DNA of 64,000 bases from Dipteronia dyeriana (Eukaryota > Streptophyta > Magnoliopsida > Sapindales > Sapindaceae): the NCBI GenBank assembly GCA_032871835.1, contig CM065297.1:44145098-44209097 (forward strand). The letters are read 5' to 3'. This document shows, piece by piece, positions 49,306 through 59,933 of this stretch (its first letter is position 1; the number at the start of each line of letters is the position of its first letter). The notes beneath the pieces were generated by a model, which saw only the letters and a list, made by a program, of their open reading frames with translations, was not told the DNA's origin and did not search any database. A program made the position numbers and the translations under genes.

Positions 49306-50041
49306 TACAAAAGACTTGTGTATTTCCTATTATCTACTATGTTACGCATGTGTGTATGCGGGCTAGGAACCGACCTCATTGGTCCTATCTCTCTAATATT
49401 TCTTACATGAGATCGGGAAATAACAACGAAGACCTAAGGAAACGAAGCTAGATTCCTACCACGCTGGACCTATCGCTCTTATCTTCCCATCTACATGCTA
49501 AAGTCACATATCAAGATGAGGAGAAATCACCCAGACCAGCTTGAAGGAATTCAATGGGCTCTCTTGCATCACCTCTATGGCAGAAATCAAGCTCTCCGAC
49601 ACTGGAGCTATATAAGCCCCCTCCTTACTTGCTATCTAGGTTGGGGAATAACAGGAAGGAATCGGGCTCAAGAACCGGGCTCCAGGTACCATGCCAGGCT
49701 CTGACTTAGACTGAGGACCAGGACCAGGACCAGGACCAGGACCAGGACAGAGATCAACCCCTTCATACCAACAAGAGAACCTCAAATCTCCCCAGATCTA
49801 CTTCATAAGCACGAAGCCCGATGGGCGGGATGGGTTGTCTCCTCAAGCTCTTCAGATCTGCTACATAAGCACGAAGCCAGATGAGCGGGATGGCTTGTTT
49901 TCTACCTACAATTTCATCCTCTTTCATATTCATACAAGATTAGGTTAGGTATCAACGGTACTGACCGGCCACCACTTTCGCGGTAGTTATCTCGAGGGTG
50001 TTAATGGAGATTTCTCATCCTAAACAAATTTCCCGTTAACA
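49306..50041 (+). repeat. Left LTR of J
   Basis: 736 bp, from TACAAAAGACTTGTG to CCCGTTAACA. It contains a 6-bp GGACCA repeat (49715-49748, nearly six units) that is shorter and mutated in the right LTR. The canonical TG start is not obvious; both copies begin TACAAAAG. Confidence 0.88.
49715..49748. repeat. GGACCA hexanucleotide repeat
   Basis: About five and a half perfect units in the left LTR of J. The right LTR has GGACCAGGATCAGGACAAGG at the equivalent place. Confidence 0.9.
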
Positions 50042-50060
50042 CTTTCTGGGGCTGATTGTG
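50042..50060 (+). other. Possible primer binding site of J
   Basis: CTTTCTGGGGCTGATTGTG directly follows the left LTR. Its resemblance to TGGCGCC-type gypsy PBS regions is from memory and has several mismatches. Confidence 0.4.
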
Positions 50061-50780
50061 ATAAATTTCCACACCGCTTTTGAAAGCCTCTATGTCTCTA
50101 TATGAGTATCATTATACTATCAAGGTAATAGTCATTATTCATGGAATATCATTTACTATATACGATGTTCTTTCTCCATACTTATCTATATCGCCTATGC
50201 ATCGCGTGTGCCGCTCATTTTATCATTTAACGAGTTTTGTTCATTGTGGAGCAAATATGTTACGTGGGATTCTTGGTGGAACCTCAGATGATCGTGGAGC
50301 TCCATTATAGAAGCTCCCTGTTTGAAGATCTCCTTTATAGCTAAACCATTCTGATACATCGAGAGCTCCTGTACAGTAGAACTGCACCTCTCATGCTCTT
50401 CTACAGCAGATTCGATTCGCCACCAGTGTATCACTTATCTAGCAGATCCACTGGACTTCGACCTGTTCATACGAATCCTTTCATGCCTCCAAGCCCGCCC
50501 TTCGTAAGCTCCTAGGTAGAGGTAGCAGGTCGACCCATAAATTTAAGAAGCTAACTCAGCTGTGTAGCTTCTAGAGCAGCACGACCGGTAGAAGATTAGA
50601 GGTTCCATACCTCACACACCGGGTCAGTCAACTCCTAAGTGAGCCCCTGAACTCTGGGTTCACTCTAGGAGGGTCTAGAGCTTTCTCTCAATTGCAGTGT
50701 ACTCCAAAGATCCCAAGCATGTTTCTGGACCAGTACCAGACCGGTGGCTTCACTCCACGTTTATCGGGCCACTCACTGCC

Positions 50781-52040
50781 CTAGCAAGCCACCGAAGCCC
50801 GATCTGATCGAGGAGGTCTCAGAAGCTTCCCACCTTTGGTAAGGCCACCTATGTGCCTAAGCAAGCTTCTATAACAATAGCACCACTACAAGACCAGTGG
50901 CTTCGCTCCATATTTACCGGGCCATTCATCGCCCTAGCAAGCCACCGAAGCCCGATCTGATCAAGGAGATCCCAGAGGTTTCCCATTCTTGGTAAGACCT
51001 CCTACATGCCTAAGTAAACCTCTGGACTAGCAGCCTCACTGTAAGGCCAAGTGGCTCCTCACTTCTTATACAGGGCCTGTCAACGCCCAAGTGAGCCATT
51101 GAACTTTCGGTTCACTCTAGGAGGGTCCAAAGCTTTCTCTTAATTGCAGGGGACTCCAGAGATCCCAATCATGCTTCTGGACCTAGACCAGTACCAGACC
51201 GTTAGATTCATGTTTAAGGGCCATACACCTCCCTAGCAAGCCACTGAAACCTGATACAATCGAGGAGGTCTCAGAAGCTTCCCACCTTTGGTAAGGCCAC
51301 CTGCGTACCTAAGCAAGCTTCTAGACCGGTGGCTTCACTCCATGTTTACGGGGCAATTCACTACCCTAGCAAGCCACCGAAGACCGATCTAATCGAGGAG
51401 AGCCCAGAGGTTTCCCATTCTTGGTAAGGCCTCTTACATGCCTAAGTAAACCTCTGGACTAGCAGCCTCACTTAAAGGCAAAGTGGCTCCTTACTTCTTA
51501 TACTGCCCAATTGAGTCATCGAGCTCCTGTTTTGTTCCAGCATGGTCTAGAGCCTCATTTCAATTGCAGGGGACTCAAAAGATCCCAAGCATGCTTCTGG
51601 AACAGTATCAAACCAGGGAGATTCACTATATGTTTACCGAACCATTCATCGTCCTAGCAAGCCACCGAAGCCCGATATGATCGAGGAGAGCCTAGAGGTT
51701 TCCTACTCTTGGGCCAATCAATGCTTGATTGAGCCATCGAGCTCCTGTTTCGTTCGAACATGGTCAAGAGCCTCATTTCAATTGCATGGGACTCCTTGAA
51801 ATCCCAATTATGCCTCTGGACCGGTACAAGACAGGTAGCCCATCTCCATTCATATAGGGTCATCCAATGCTCAAGTAAGTCACCACTCATCCCAGAATGG
51901 TCCAAAGTGTTCTCTTAGTAGAGGGAAACTTCTAGAATCCTGAGCATATCTCCAGACAGTTGCTAGGCCGGTGTCTCCTCTCCACTTGTTTGGGGCCATT
52001 CATCACCCTAGCAAGCTACCTTGGTCCCGATCAACCTCTC
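50781..52040. repeat. Degenerate repeats in J, CTAGCAAGCCACCGAAG type
   Basis: The block 'CTAGCAAGCCACCGAAGCCC' followed by 'GATCTGATCGAGGAG' recurs at 50781, 50934, 51233, 51365, 51653 and near 52007, with another diverged copy near 53293. Irregular spacing (about 130-350 bp) and alternating downstream blocks ('CAGAAGCTTCCCACC' versus 'CAGAGGTTTCCCATTC') suggest a higher-order repeat. No coding frame is kept. Confidence 0.8.
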
Positions 52041-52210
52041 TGGTTATTCTCCTCGACAGTAGCAACTCATTCCTCCTTAGTCTCATTGCTTGGTTGAAGA
52101 ACATGTCATCATCCTTTAACGCTGTTATTTCAGAGCCAGCTTTCACCACCTTGGTTGGATCAACTTCAATCAGCCTTAACCTCCATCTTCTCAGTTGGAT
52201 CAATCGAGAT

Positions 52211-52273
52211 CTCTCCTACCTCTCTTACCTCTCCTACCTCTCTTACCTCTCCTACCTCTCTTACCTCTCCTAC
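52211..52273. repeat. 9-bp minisatellite CTCTCCTAC/CTCTCTTAC
   Basis: Seven units alternating strictly between the two 9-mers, an 18-bp higher-order period. The repeating Ser-Tyr-Leu translation is a by-product of the unit length. Confidence 0.95.
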
Positions 52274-53882
52274 CTTGGTAACACCAATCAGGACCTCTAC
52301 TTTGACAGATTCAGATAGTGAGGTAGGCAGACTTGAAGCCCCCTATACATCTACAACAGTAGAGGACTTCAAGGTAGTTCCTACCCCAACACGACTAGAC
52401 ATGAAAGCAGAAATGGGAACCAAGTCCTCCTCTTCAACTGCGCATCCATCATCTCAATAAGGTCCGACTTCAGTCAGAGCGGACCCAGGTAACTCTCAAC
52501 TTTCTCTGTGATCTACTCAAGGTATCCATCCTCCAATGATGATCATGTCAGAAGGAAGAAGAGCTCGAGCTGCCTAGCAAGCAACACAGAAGCGTCCTTC
52601 AGCAAAATGAAGCACCCATATTGGCTCCCAAAGTAGCCGCGTTGCCATGCAGAGTTTAAACCACTCCCTCAAGAGTTTACCTCCTCTTTCGGAGCAATTC
52701 ATGCATGACACGATGCATGGACCTGAGTCTCTCCATATCATATGCATTTTGGATCCACTCCCGGGTTACCTGCACATTATCCATGGTTGCCTCAATTCTG
52801 GTCATGTCTTCATTCAGAACAACTGCCCCCCTCTACCGTGGTCAGCTCCTCCTCCTTTTGGTTTGAAGTCCCCTGAGAGTGAAGTTTTCTCCATCCGAAA
52901 CATCTACTTCTGGATCAACCGGGGCTCACCTGCCATATAAACAATCACCTCAGTGCCAGCCTGTATTTAAGGGAGAAGCTACCTCTTCGGATTGATCATC
53001 TACTACACCATGGATTTCGAGCCCGGTTTTGCTTCAGCAACCCAAGACTTGCTAGCTACGATGGGAATATACACAACCGTCTCAACAGCTTTCTTCTTAA
53101 TCCCCTCCCTTTTCCGTCCATCAATGACTCTTAAGTCAAATGGGGGGAAGTAGAGCCAGCTTTACCTGGAAGGCTGAAGAAGTAACCATCCTCATTGGCT
53201 TGCACGAGCTCAACCTTAGCAAACACCAACTTGCTTCCAAAGATTATCATACTGATGGCTCCTCTCTATTTATATTGAGCTTTCCAATGCCCTAGTGAGC
53301 CACCGATGTCCCGATCCATTCGGGGAGCACCAAGAGGACCCGATTAGTTCAAAATGGAGTCCCGAGCTCCATTATGATTGTTAAAGGCTCTCATCTACCC
53401 CAAACGGGCTTCCAAAACAGTTATATCACTTGGAGACTTGAAGCTTGTTATTCTCTCCAGTAACCATGTGGAATGGGCAGTGACCCCGACGTGGGGAGAT
53501 CTCTCCCAGTGATTGGATTACAATAAAAAATGTCTTTTGCGGAAAGTCAGTCTACAATCTGTACCCATAACGCAGATCATCTCAAGGGATTATACTCGTG
53601 AAAAGGCTCTTAAAGCGAGGTTGGTTATCAACCGATACAACCTTGCATTGATACAACTCTGTATCGGCTCACCATGAGTTTGCATATCCTTCGATTTTGG
53701 TCTCCGTCATAGTTCTCATATGATCACAATTCGCTCATGATCGAAATACCCAAGACCGGATCAAATCCCTTCAGAAGGATTGCCATTACCAGGAGAGCTA
53801 CACTGCACTCCTAATGCCCTATACTGGATAAAATCCCTCCAAGAGGATCGCCATCACCGGGAGAGCTACATAGCCCTCCTAA

Positions 53883-54780
53883 TGCCCTGGACTGGATAAA
53901 TCCCTCTAGTACGAACGCCATGGTATGTCGACAATGATTGCCTCGAGACCAAGAAATAGCTAGATAGCGCTCATGATGCCTCGGCCGAGCACCTTCCCCG
54001 GCCAAGAAGGGTTTGAGTGTAAGAGCATAGTTGCCATCCAGATCTCGAGACCAGGGATTGATCGGGGAAGGCCCCTCATCACCCCTTATGCCTTGGTCGG
54101 GTGACCTCCCCTAAGAAGGATCAGAGTATAAGTGCATAGTTGACATCCGGATCAAAATACCAGGATATAGCTTGATAGCCCTCATGATGCCCTGAACCGG
54201 ATAAATCCCTCCAGAAGGAACGCCATGGTATTTTGACAATTATCGCCTCGAGACCAGGAAATAGCTAGATAGCGCTCCTAATGCCTCGGCCGGGCATCAC
54301 CCCCACCAAGAAGGGTTAGAGTGTAAGAGCATAGTTGGCATCCAAATCTCGAGACTAGAGATTGATCGGGGAAGCCCCCTCATCACCCATGATGCCTTGA
54401 AGAAGGATCTGAGTATAAGTGCATAGTTGCCATCTGAATCAAAATACCAGGATATAGCTAGATAGCCCTCTTGATGCCCTGGACTCGATAAATCCCTCTA
54501 GGAGGAATGCCATGGTATTTTGACAATGATAACCTCGAGACCAAGATAGTTCACTAGCGTTCCTGATGCCTTAGCCGGGCTACCACACCCATGAGGGATC
54601 TAAGTATAAGTGCATAGTTGCCATCCGGATCCCAAGAACAGGGTAGCTAGCATTCATGATACCTTAGTCGAGTGACCTCCCTTAAGAAGGATATGAGCGT
54701 AAGAGCATAGTTTCCTGCTAGATCACGAGATCAGAACATCCAAAAAGGTCATCCTGCTACCTTGGCCGGGCCAACCCTGC
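53883..54780. repeat. ~300-bp tandem repeat in J, about three copies
   Basis: 'TGCCCTGGACTGGATAAATC' begins units at 53883, 54188 and 54475 (periods 305 and 287). Each unit continues with GCCATGGTAT, GCCTCGAGACCA, TAGCTAGATAGC, a GCCTCGGCCGGGC-type block and GTAAGAGCATAGTTG. A partial unit precedes the first. No protein family is recognised in any frame. Confidence 0.85.
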
Positions 54781-56524
54781 TAGTAAGGATCTAGATGGCA
54801 AAGATGCCTATCGGGATCATTTTGCCAGCTCGTCTAAATACTGTGATTCCTGGAAAAGGAACTCTAGGCACCCATATTAACCACAGAAGCTTCATCCGAT
54901 ATGATCGACCAATACAGAATGAATAGTACCCCGGTTCGCTAAGCCAAACACTGGGAGCAATTCTGGCTACAAGTAAGAAGTGACAAGCAAAATTCTTCTT
55001 GTAGTACAAGATTCAAACTCCAACCCCAAATACTTACCGGTGTTCAAGTCAGAGGGGACTTCTGTTAATAGCAAAATTTGGTTAGGGACCAAAGAAGAAT
55101 TTTCCACTTTTTAGCCTTCCTGTAAAGGTCCAAATTCGGGCTTATATGACGGGGTGCCAAGGTCCCTGAGGTCGAGCTACCACGCGATCATACAGGAGTA
55201 AGGAGAGGCCGCCCATACCATCTGAGCATCTCACACGTGTCCAGGCTTACCAAATAAAGCCCGACGAGACCGCGTCAAGCTTCTTATACCAGGATAAAGC
55301 CAGAAGCTAGGTCGACGTGAATGGACCTGGGTTCCCCGACATCAAGATATTTTGTGACACTCTCTTATAACTTGCTACTATCTCTTATTTCACTAGGAGA
55401 CCTTCAAGGTATAGAACTTGTCTTGCAAAGGCACACCTGCCTCGTCGAGGTATAATCTCGACCTGTCCAAACATAAAAGGAAGAAGCCTGTTAGCCCGCT
55501 AGCCTGCTACCCCGTTAGAAAACCTGTATAATTAGGTCAAGCCCCATAATAAAGCTCGGCGTAGCTAAACCAAGCTCCCAACTACAAGGTTGGAACCCAA
55601 TGGGATATTTTGCCTATAAAGTGGTTAGCACAAGCTCCATGGGAAGACCAACATCTAGCTCCTTGACAATCGAGAGGTCCCTGGTGGACCCCGCCAATGT
55701 GCTGGATCCTAGGGTACCCCGCCCTTAAGGAATATCAAATGTCACCTCAGGTAACCTCCATGAAGTACCTCTCCAAAGTGACATGTAGAACTAGAGCTCT
55801 CATCTCGACAACGTAGGAAGAGAGGATTGACTCCCATGACATTTAAAGTACCATTAATAAGGTCAGCCGTATTAATGGAGGCAGTCAACCCAATTAACGA
55901 CATGATCAACACCATTAATAAGAGAATATTCAACTCTTTAATGGCCATCATTAGTGAAATAGTCCAAAGAGGCAACAAATACCTTTTCCTCCAAGATATC
56001 CTCCATAACTAATTCTTTGGGGTCAACTATAACAGAAAATCCAGTCTATCAAGGAAGGAAGAGTCCGAAGAGGAAACAATCACATCCCCTCCGAGATATT
56101 AGCCACGATCCGATCAACTACATAAAATGAAGAATCGTACTCAATAAGGGGAGGAAGATTGAAGAATCCTGGACTTGCATGCCAAGGTAGTCACCATTTA
56201 TAAATATGCATGTAAAAGGCATAGAATCGATCTCTGATCAAGGACAGAAGACAGACATGCTTCGTTAAAAAGATCTCTCGACATCATCAATGTATTTGTT
56301 ACCTTTACCTAAAATATACTGGTATCGGTCTACATTCGACCACCATTGTAAGCTCTCCGAAGCGACTCCGTTGTATTACTTCACCATTCTTGTAAGCTCC
56401 CTGGAGCATTCTTTGATATATACATAAGGAAGGGTATTCCCTCTTCCTCCGGATACTGCCTTGGGGTTTTTCAGCATGTGATCATTCGTGATGCTTTTTC
56501 CCCCTTGGTCAGTCCATCTCCCTC
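54781..56524 (+). other. J interior, 3' part, no coding content
   Basis: About 1.7 kb between the tandem array and the right LTR. Frames are short and carry no retrotransposon motif. The CT-rich stretch CTTTTTCCCCCTTGG near 56499 is not adjacent to the LTR and is not a convincing polypurine tract on either strand. Confidence 0.55.
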
Positions 56525-57250
56525 TACAAAAGACTTGCGTATTTCCTATTAACTACTGTGTTACGCATGTGTGTATGCGGGCTAGGAACCGACCTCATTG
56601 GTCCTAACTCTCTAATCTTTCTTACATGAGATCGGGAAATAACAATTAAGACCTAAGCAAACGAAGCTAGATTCATACCCCGCTGGACCTATCGCTCTTA
56701 TCTTCCCATATACATGCTAAAATCGCATATCAAGATGAGGAGAAACCACCTAGACCAGCTTGAATGAAGTCGATGGGCTCTCCTGCATCACCTCAATGGC
56801 AGAAATTGAGCTCTCCGACACTGGAGCTAGATAAGCCCTCTCCTTACTTGCTATCTAGGTCGGGGAATAACATGAAGGAATCGGGCTCAAGAACCGGGCT
56901 CCAGGTACCATGCCGGGCTCCGACTTAGACTGAGGACCAGGATCAGGACAAGGACCGAGATCAACCCCTTCATACCAACAAGAGAACCTCAAATCTCCTC
57001 AGATCTACTTCATAAGCACGAAGCCCGACGGGCGGGATGACTTGTCTCCTCAAGCTCATCAGATCTACTACATAAGCACGAAGCCCGACGGGCGGGATGG
57101 CTTGTTTCCAACCTGCGATTTTATCCTCTTTCATATTCATACAAGATCAGGTCAGGTATCAACGGTACCGACCCCCGCCACCACTTTTGCGGTAGTGGTC
57201 TCGAGGACGTTAATGGGGATTTCTCATCCTAAACAAATTTCCCGTTAACA
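56525..57250 (+). repeat. Right LTR of J
   Basis: 726 bp, matching the left LTR over its full length with scattered substitutions and a shorter hexanucleotide array. It ends CCCGTTAACA, after which plus-oriented family 1 LTR F starts mid-sequence. Confidence 0.88.
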
Positions 57251-58066
57251 GTATAATTAATATTAAAGACTATATTTGATAAGTAGATAAATAAAAGGAA
57301 TCATTTATCTAATCAAATTAGGAAGTCTTTAATATGGTTACAAATACACTATTGAGTTGGATTAGAAGTCTTGGTGTAGGAAAGAATTTCTTTTGGAAAA
57401 TGATTCTTAACCACCAAGTAAAACCACATAAGGATAAGATTCTTAACCACCAAGTAAATCCTTCTTAGGAGAGGATTTGGTCTCCTATAAATATATACTT
57501 GTAAATTTTGACCAAGTATGAGTTTTTTGGTGTGAGCGGTAGTTTTTTTTTATTGTTATATAAAAAAAAAACTTCGTCCAACTCATTGTGTGAAGAATTC
57601 GGTCAAGCATAGAGAAAAGAGGGAACGTTTTTGTTTTCGACAGTACACTAGTATCCTTTGCATCAAAAGGGTTTTGTCTACAACATCGAATCAAGGTTCA
57701 CGTGAGTTTCAATCAAATTGATTGATAATTCAAAAGTGACAAGACGTTCTTGGTTTTTCTATTGGAGGATTTTTGTGACTAACAAAGAAGAAGATTTTGT
57801 TTGTTTCCATCCTCGGGTATACAATTTAAAGAAAGGGAGCCAACACTCCTAGGTGATTCACGTTCGTGATTGGATTGGAAGATCTTGCGGAATCAATTCG
57901 GCACTTGTTCAATCGTCACGAGGAAAATGTACTATACTTTTATATATATCAATTAATCTAGGGTTAAGGTTCTCGTTGCATGAAGGGAAAAAAAATTATA
58001 TACGCAAACCCTAATTTTTCTAATTTTCTCACGCTTCCGTTGCATTTTGAACCTTTTTTCCCTACA
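57251..58066 (+). repeat. LTR fragment F (family 1)
   Basis: Plus-oriented last ~820 bp of a family 1 LTR, from GTATAATTAATATTAAAG to the intact terminus TTTTTCCCTACA. It includes ACCAAGTAAA modules (57410-57460) and a TATAAATATATAC box near 57487. It sits inside the gag of copia G; its 5' part has been replaced by J. Confidence 0.88.
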
Positions 58067-58564
58067 CAAAGGAATCCGACAGTTAGTTGAAAATCATGTC
58101 AAGTTTTCGTCTCACCATTTTTCTTAGCACCATTGTGTTCAACAATATTGAGATGTGCTATGACTTTCATCATGTGATATTTCACAACCTGTCCAGGTTT
58201 CATCCTAAGATTCATAAAAGTATTCACTGCCTCTCTCTCTCTTAGTCGTCCTAGACCTCATAGCAAATATATCCTCCAGAGACATCATTATATCTGCAGC
58301 AGTCTCCATTCCTTCACGTTACTGTTGCAACACGTTAGAGATGGTGGCCATAATGTAACATACATTTAGCCATCTCATCTGAAGACTCCCACTACTGATA
58401 CTCATCTCTTTGCTCCTGAGAAGATTCATTAGTAGGAGTGGTTAAGGAATAACAAATTTATGTTTTTTCTGCTTGCAATAACAACCCAATTTTCCTTTCC
58501 ATGTGACATAATTATCATCAGGTAAAGTATTATCTTTTAGGATGTTGATTAGGGATGGGGTCAT
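58067..58564 (-). pseudogene. Copia G: gag N-terminal remnant
   Basis: Minus-sense gag from an intact ATG at 58564-58562 (MTPSLINIL) to the F junction at CAAAGGAATCC. Internal stops and indels are present, including an expanded CTCT run near 58230. Only the gag N-terminal half remains; the rest of the body is not found in the window. Confidence 0.87.
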
Positions 58565-59372
58565 TATTTCTTTTAAATAACAAAAATTATATAAGTAAAT
58601 AATCATGATATAGAACTTTTGAATAATTATCTTGAATTAAATAAATTAATTCAATTGAAAAAATTCAACGGTGATCCAACACCCATAAATGTCACTCCTC
58701 ATTTGGAAGTTCGCAACATTTACTAGTTGGACTAGGTCCCACCTAATTGTTAACATTACAACCAATGTTTTCAATTTTAGCCTTGCAACTTTATTAACAA
58801 GAACTCTTTGGAGGATATTATTAAAATTACATTGAGTGTGTTACCAAGTTATCGACCTTTAATATAATCCCTCATGAATATCCCTCTTTTGGGAGTAGAT
58901 ATAGTTTGGGCTAACTGTCTAGTCTATCCTTGTAAGGAAGTATCTTGATAAATTCTATTCATGAATACCCCTTGGGCGGTTATTTACGAAACATAAAGCT
59001 CAACTAAACTTGGAGGCCGTAGGTGCTCCAAAACACCTTCTCCCTCTCAATTGTTTAAGGCATGTGATCGAATTCTAAAGAATGAATTACCAAGTTATCT
59101 AGATGCCAATTTAGATACTTAAACCATTCAATGCATGTTCATACCAAAAGAGATATATGAGTGGCACTCCTATTCTATATGACATGTTATCAAACAATGA
59201 CAAACATTGCAATAATTACAACAAATATAAATAGCTTCAACTTTTGTCCATTCTAGAAAAACAAGTAAATTACATGTCTTAGAATACAAAAAACTCATTT
59301 CGTCGTCCGGACTCTCTCGGTTGCCTCCCTTGGCCCTTACCCATGGGCGTGCGCATGCCATAAACCCATAAA

Positions 59373-59391
59373 GGGCTGCCATGCGCAGCCC
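59373..59391 (-). other. Leader stem-loop (copia G)
   Basis: GGGCTGC pairs with GCAGCCC around CATGC, identical to the first stem-loop of E. The neighbouring CGGCTGC/GCAGTCC pair is imperfect. Confidence 0.82.
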
Positions 59392-59737
59392 GTGGCTTCC
59401 ATACGGCTGCCTTGTGCAGTCCATGCCACAACAAATGTGGCTGCGTGCTCTCCGCACGCACGTACGTTGCTACGGCTTGCACGGTCCCAAACTTGTTCCG
59501 GTTGCTCCTAATTCTTCAAACCTTCGAGTTTTCAAAACTTGAGTGTATTACAGAAGAATTATAAATAAAAATACTGCAGTTTTATTTTTTTATTACAACA
59601 ACAAAATAAAAAGAAACTTAGCAACTACAAAGAAGGAAATTATTGCGATGATAGACCACCCTTGTTGTTACAATCCCAAGACAAAAATACATTGAAATTC
59701 TAGGACAAAATTGAGCAATAACAAACCACATAAAACG

Positions 59738-59739
<2 letters not shown>

Positions 59740-59791
<52 letters not shown>
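59740..59791. repeat. (AT)n microsatellite
   Basis: Long AT dinucleotide run in the leader of G; B and E have only a few AT units at this place, so it is a private expansion. Confidence 0.95.
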
Positions 59792-59794
<3 letters not shown>

Positions 59795-59918
59795 ATACAT
59801 TCCAATGTAAATATATATGTGAATGCTTAGAATGTCATCTCTTTCTAAAACAGGCATATATACAATAAAAAGAAAAAGATTCACGTAAACATACATCAAT
59901 TAATCAAGGGTACAACCT

Positions 59919-59931
59919 GGCTATAATACCA
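59919..59931 (-). other. Primer binding site of copia G
   Basis: Minus-sense TGGTATTATAGCC two bases after the 5' LTR end. Two changes from the usual iMet-type sequence. Confidence 0.88.
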
Positions 59932-59933
59932 AT

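Larger units (their letters stand above)
49306..57250 (+). mobile_element. J: coding-empty LTR element (Ty3/gypsy Tat-like, LARD type)
   Basis: Two direct LTRs of about 730 bp (49306-50041 and 56525-57250), both ending CCCGTTAACA and both starting at a shared CTACAAAAGACTTG, bound a 6.5-kb GC-richer interior. The sequence after the left LTR, CTTTCTGGGGCTGATTGTG, resembles a decayed CTTTCTGGCGCCGTCTG-type PBS region that I recall from Tat-like gypsy elements, suggesting plus orientation. The interior has no gag, protease, RT or integrase motif; it consists of degenerate tandem repeats. This fits a large retrotransposon derivative dependent on partners. The flanks are family 1 LTRs of opposite orientation with no target duplication. 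Confidence 0.82.
58565..59918 (-). other. Copia G: leader
   Basis: Collinear with the leaders of B and E. It has the GC-rich block with a perfect stem-loop at 59373-59391 and a second, decayed one just beyond. A sense leader frame related to that of B is split in two by a frameshift (59482-59279 and 59457-59170). A long AT microsatellite lies at 59740-59791. Confidence 0.75.

Noticed and set aside
51971..52460. Frames with Ser-Tyr-Leu or Ser-Pro-Thr repeats
   Set aside because: They are translations of the 9-bp minisatellite in different frames; repeat unit length, not coding, keeps them open.
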